Below are positions 61,814 to 64,000 of a stretch of DNA of 64,000 nucleotides, one piece after another. How positions within the stretch are numbered: position 1 is the stretch's first letter; every line of letters begins with the position of its first letter. The position numbers were made by a program, and so were the translations under genes. The stretch lies in NCBI GenBank assembly GCA_963828825.1, contig CAWHGF010000002.1, positions 558,001-622,000 of the forward strand, written 5' to 3'. Source of the DNA: Bog-473 sp963828825. Lineage in GTDB: Bacteria; Actinomycetota; Acidimicrobiia; Acidimicrobiales; RAAP-2. The notes under the pieces are model-generated. The model did not search any database, had not been told where the DNA came from, and worked only from the letters and a program-made list of their open reading frames with translations.

Positions 61814-62843
61814 GTGCGCATTGCGGTACTCGCACCAATTTCGTGGCGTGTCCCCCCGCGCCACTACGGACCATGGGAGCTCTTTGCTTCGCTCTTGACC
61901 GAAGGGCTCGTATCCCGGGGCCACGATGTGACGCTCTTCGCCACCGGTGACTCGGAAACCTCCGCTCGTCTGCGCAGCGTGATCCCTCGAGGCTGGTCGG
62001 AGGACCCCGGCGTCAATCCGAAAGTCGCCGAGTGCCTTCACATTTCGGAGGTATTCGAGCGGGCGTCGGAGTTCGACGTGATCCACAACAGCTTCGATTT
62101 CTTGCCCCTCACCTACTCCGGGCTGATCTCGACCCCGGTGATCACCACAATCCACGGGTTCTCTTCGCCAGACATCGTGCCGGTGTACGCCAAGTACAAC
62201 CACAGCACATTCTTCGTCGCCATCAGCGATGCTGACAGACATCCCGCCCTCGACTATGTGGCCACCATCCATCACGGGATCGACATCGGCGCTTTCACGT
62301 TCAACCCGGCGCCCGGCTCCTATTTGGCGTTCTTCGGACGCATTCACCCAGACAAGGGAGTCGTTGCCGCCATCGAAGCAGCGAAGGAGGCCGGGGTCCC
62401 GCTTCGGATAGCCGGAATCATTCAGGACGAGGCGTACTTCGAAAAGGAGGTCGTGCCACGTCTTGACGGGGACCGCGTGCAGTTCGTCGGATCTGTCCGA
62501 GCCGAGGATCGCTCATCGTTCCTCGGCGGTGCCGATTGCTCTCCTTCACCTGGTCGACTTCGACGAGCCGTTCGGGCTCTCGGTCGTGGAGGCGATGGCC
62601 TGTGGCACCCCGGTGATTGCCTTCGACCGAGGTTCCATGTCAGAGATCATCATCGAAGGTTCGACGGGTTCGTCTGTGACTGACGTCGAATCGGCGGCCA
62701 AGGCGGTCATGAGGATTGGTCAATTCGACAGGGCAACAGTCCGAACCCTGGCGGTCCAGCGATTCAGCAGCGATCGCATGGTCGATGAGTATGTCGCGGC
62801 CTATACGCATGCAATAACCGAATCACACCGACGCTCGTGGTGA
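61814..62843 (+). pseudogene. family 4 glycosyltransferase, one frameshift
   Basis: The GTG at 61814 begins RIAVLAPISWRVPPRHYGPW. The first frame runs through FDVIHNSFDFLPLTYSGL, ISTPVITTIHGFSSPD and LAFFGRIHPDKGVVAAIEAA to VQFVGSVRAEDRSSFLGGA near 62,535. The rest is in another frame: IALLHLVDFDEPFGLSVVEA, MACGTPVIAFDRGSMSEII, to TGA 62843. One extra base near 62,536-62,540 explains the break, and restoring it gives a GT4 of about 342 residues with the nucleotide-sugar EPFGLSVVEA motif intact. Confidence 0.85.
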
Positions 62844-62921
62844 GAGCCGGTCACCGATCGACCACGACGTCCAGATCGGCTCCGCGAACGCAGCCGGTAG
62901 GACAAGGAAGGGATACGTCAC

Positions 62922-63083
62922 ATGTCAGGTATCGCAGTACCCCCGCCCTGCTCAAGCTGTGGGGCCCGCCGAGTTGACGAGTACACGTACTATGGCTGTC
63001 CCGATGGCGCCTCCAGCCACGCACACCGCCATTGGGTATGCGCCGCGTGTGCATTCGAATTTGTCACGAGCTCCGACCTTTAA
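62922..63083 (+). CDS. small zinc-ribbon protein (53 aa)
   Basis: 53 residues starting MSGIAVPPPCSSCGARR and ending CAACAFEFVTSSDL. C10-x2-C13 and C40-x2-C43 form a four-Cys zinc ribbon, with extra C26 and a His-rich stretch (SSHAHRHW) between. AAGGAAGGG lies upstream of the ATG. It lies 78 bp after the damaged glycosyltransferase and converges on the alpha/beta hydrolase. The family is not recognised. Such proteins often bind nucleic acids or assist a partner enzyme. Confidence 0.65.
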   Translation: MSGIAVPPPCSSCGARRVDEYTYYGCPDGASSHAHRHWVCAACAFEFVTSSDL

Positions 63084-63145
63084 GAATCCGTCCCGGGGTC
63101 GCCGGTTGCTGGAGGCGAGACCCTGTGAGGAACTCAACCCTGCCA

Positions 63146-63934
63146 TCACCACCCGGTCTCTCCCCACTCCCAGAGGGCGTGGAGCACGACGTCCGACTTC
63201 TCAACCTGTGGAAGATGTCCGACGTCGGTGAGGACCTGGAAGCGGGCCATCGGGATCGCGTTGGCATAGGCCCGCCCGTACTCGGGACTGGCGATACGGT
63301 CGCTGTCGCCCCAGAGCACGAGCGCGGGAATCTCCACCTCTCCGAGACGTTCGGCGAGCGGGGGATCGTTCATCGCCCCGCCGGTGTAGGTGGCGAGGGC
63401 TGACCGATTGGCCGCCGCCGCGGCCGGGGCGGCGGGCGGCATGCCGCTCGGATCCATTCGGAAGGGATCCGGATTGCGGAAGGCTCGCTCGAGAAACTCC
63501 TCGTAGCCCATCGTGAAGAAGTCGGCGACCGGTTGGTCGGCGACCTCGATGCCGACGGCGTCGAGCAAGACGATGCCGCTGATGCGAGGCGACTCGACGA
63601 GGGCCATCTCGGCCGTGATCCACCCGCCGATCGAGTTCCCGACGACCGTGACATCACGCAGGTCGAGGGCGTCGAGCAGTGCGACGTAGAGCACCGCGAG
63701 ACGACGAATTGTGTCGAGCTTCTCCGGTCGGGTCGTGGCACCGAAGCCCGGGTGGGTCGGAACGAGGACCCGAGCTGGGTGGGACTCGGCGAACAGCCGA
63801 CCGAAGCGGGTCATGGTGTCGGGTCCGCCACCTCCATGGAGCAGTAGGAAGGGCTGACCAGGACAGGCGTCCTCGAAGGAGATCTCGACCGGTCCGACGT
63901 CATGGAGGGCCACCGTCTTCGTGAGGGTGGTGAT
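63146..63934 (-). CDS. alpha/beta hydrolase
   Basis: About 255 residues from GTG 63913, or 262 if translation begins at an ATC at 63934. Features are FLLLHGGGGPDTMTRFGRL (oxyanion hole), VTVVGNSIGGWITAEMAL with the nucleophile Ser in GNSIGG, LVLWGDSDRIASPEYGR with the acid, and LTDVGHLPQVEKSD with the His. There is no signal peptide. A perfect AAGGAGG (63941-63947) lies 7 nt before ATC, and no ribosome site precedes the GTG. The extended N-terminus ITTLTKTVALHDVGPVE is family-like. Confidence 0.87.
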   Translation of the reverse strand: MTTLTKTVALHDVGPVEISFEDACPGQPFLLLHGGGGPDTMTRFGRLFAESHPARVLVPTHPGFGATTRPEKLDTIRRLAVLYVALLDALDLRDVTVVGNSIGGWITAEMALVESPRISGIVLLDAVGIEVADQPVADFFTMGYEEFLERAFRNPDPFRMDPSGMPPAAPAAAAANRSALATYTGGAMNDPPLAERLGEVEIPALVLWGDSDRIASPEYGRAYANAIPMARFQVLTDVGHLPQVEKSDVVLHALWEWGETGW

Positions 63935-64000
63935 GGTTCGTCCTCCTTCCCGGCGGCGACGAGGGTTTCGGCGGCGGAGCGAGCTCCGGCTGGTCGGCTC

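Noticed and set aside
1..64000. insertion sequences, integrases, CRISPR arrays or phage genes
   Set aside because: I looked for DDE or recombinase motifs, terminal inverted repeats with target duplications, and regularly spaced repeats on both strands and found none.

Overview
The window is high-GC DNA from an actinobacterium, most likely of the Acidimicrobiia type or a similar soil/water lineage. This rests on several traits: many acyl-CoA genes, P450s, metal-dependent amidohydrolases, a DUF35 plus thiolase pair, a NhaA-DsbA fusion, and many genes whose start codon lies 6-8 nt after a TATAAT-like -10 box (leaderless transcription). No rRNA, convincing tRNA, CRISPR array, transposase or phage gene was seen. 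The taxonomic placement is inference.

Bases 1-25,100 form a catabolic acyl-CoA island. It holds a partial MaoC dehydratase, five enoyl-CoA hydratase-like genes, a class III CoA-transferase, three acyl-CoA synthetases, an acyl-CoA dehydrogenase, a degenerate TPP-enzyme-like gene, a FadR/FCD-type GntR regulator followed by thiolase, DUF35 and a NIPSNAP-like gene, a leucine-binding-like protein without signal peptide, two amidohydrolases, a P450, a TetR regulator and two dehydrogenases. Seven near-identical AT-rich 13-mers (ATAwAATATACAA) sit on promoters through this island, one of them immediately before the GntR gene. Together they look like one promoter/operator class and perhaps one regulon for breaking down an unidentified carboxylic acid.

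Bases 25,100-45,700 are a mixed region: alpha-L-rhamnosidase (GH78), a secreted alpha/beta hydrolase divergent from a TetR gene, NhaA-DsbA, CYTH-CHAD, a DUF6328 membrane protein, a secreted branched-chain-type solute-binding protein, alpha-mannosidase (GH38), a fumC 3' fragment, an ATP-dependent DNA ligase, a quinone oxidoreductase, an SDR without the usual catalytic Tyr, and transketolase.

Bases 45,700-57,500 start with a decayed regulator. Next comes an operon of a frameshifted P450, a methyltransferase-AhpD-like fusion, an OsmC-like protein and a flavoprotein monooxygenase. These are followed by a GNAT acetyltransferase, a tannase-family esterase, an unknown 99-aa gene, ssuD and a TTC38-like TPR gene.

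Bases 57,900-62,850 carry a recognisable glycan operon (GT4, six-hairpin glycosidase, GH130, Lys-rich small protein, GT4). Its enzyme genes are interrupted by at least fourteen small frameshifts while the motifs stay intact. A 53-aa zinc-ribbon gene and an alpha/beta hydrolase close the window.
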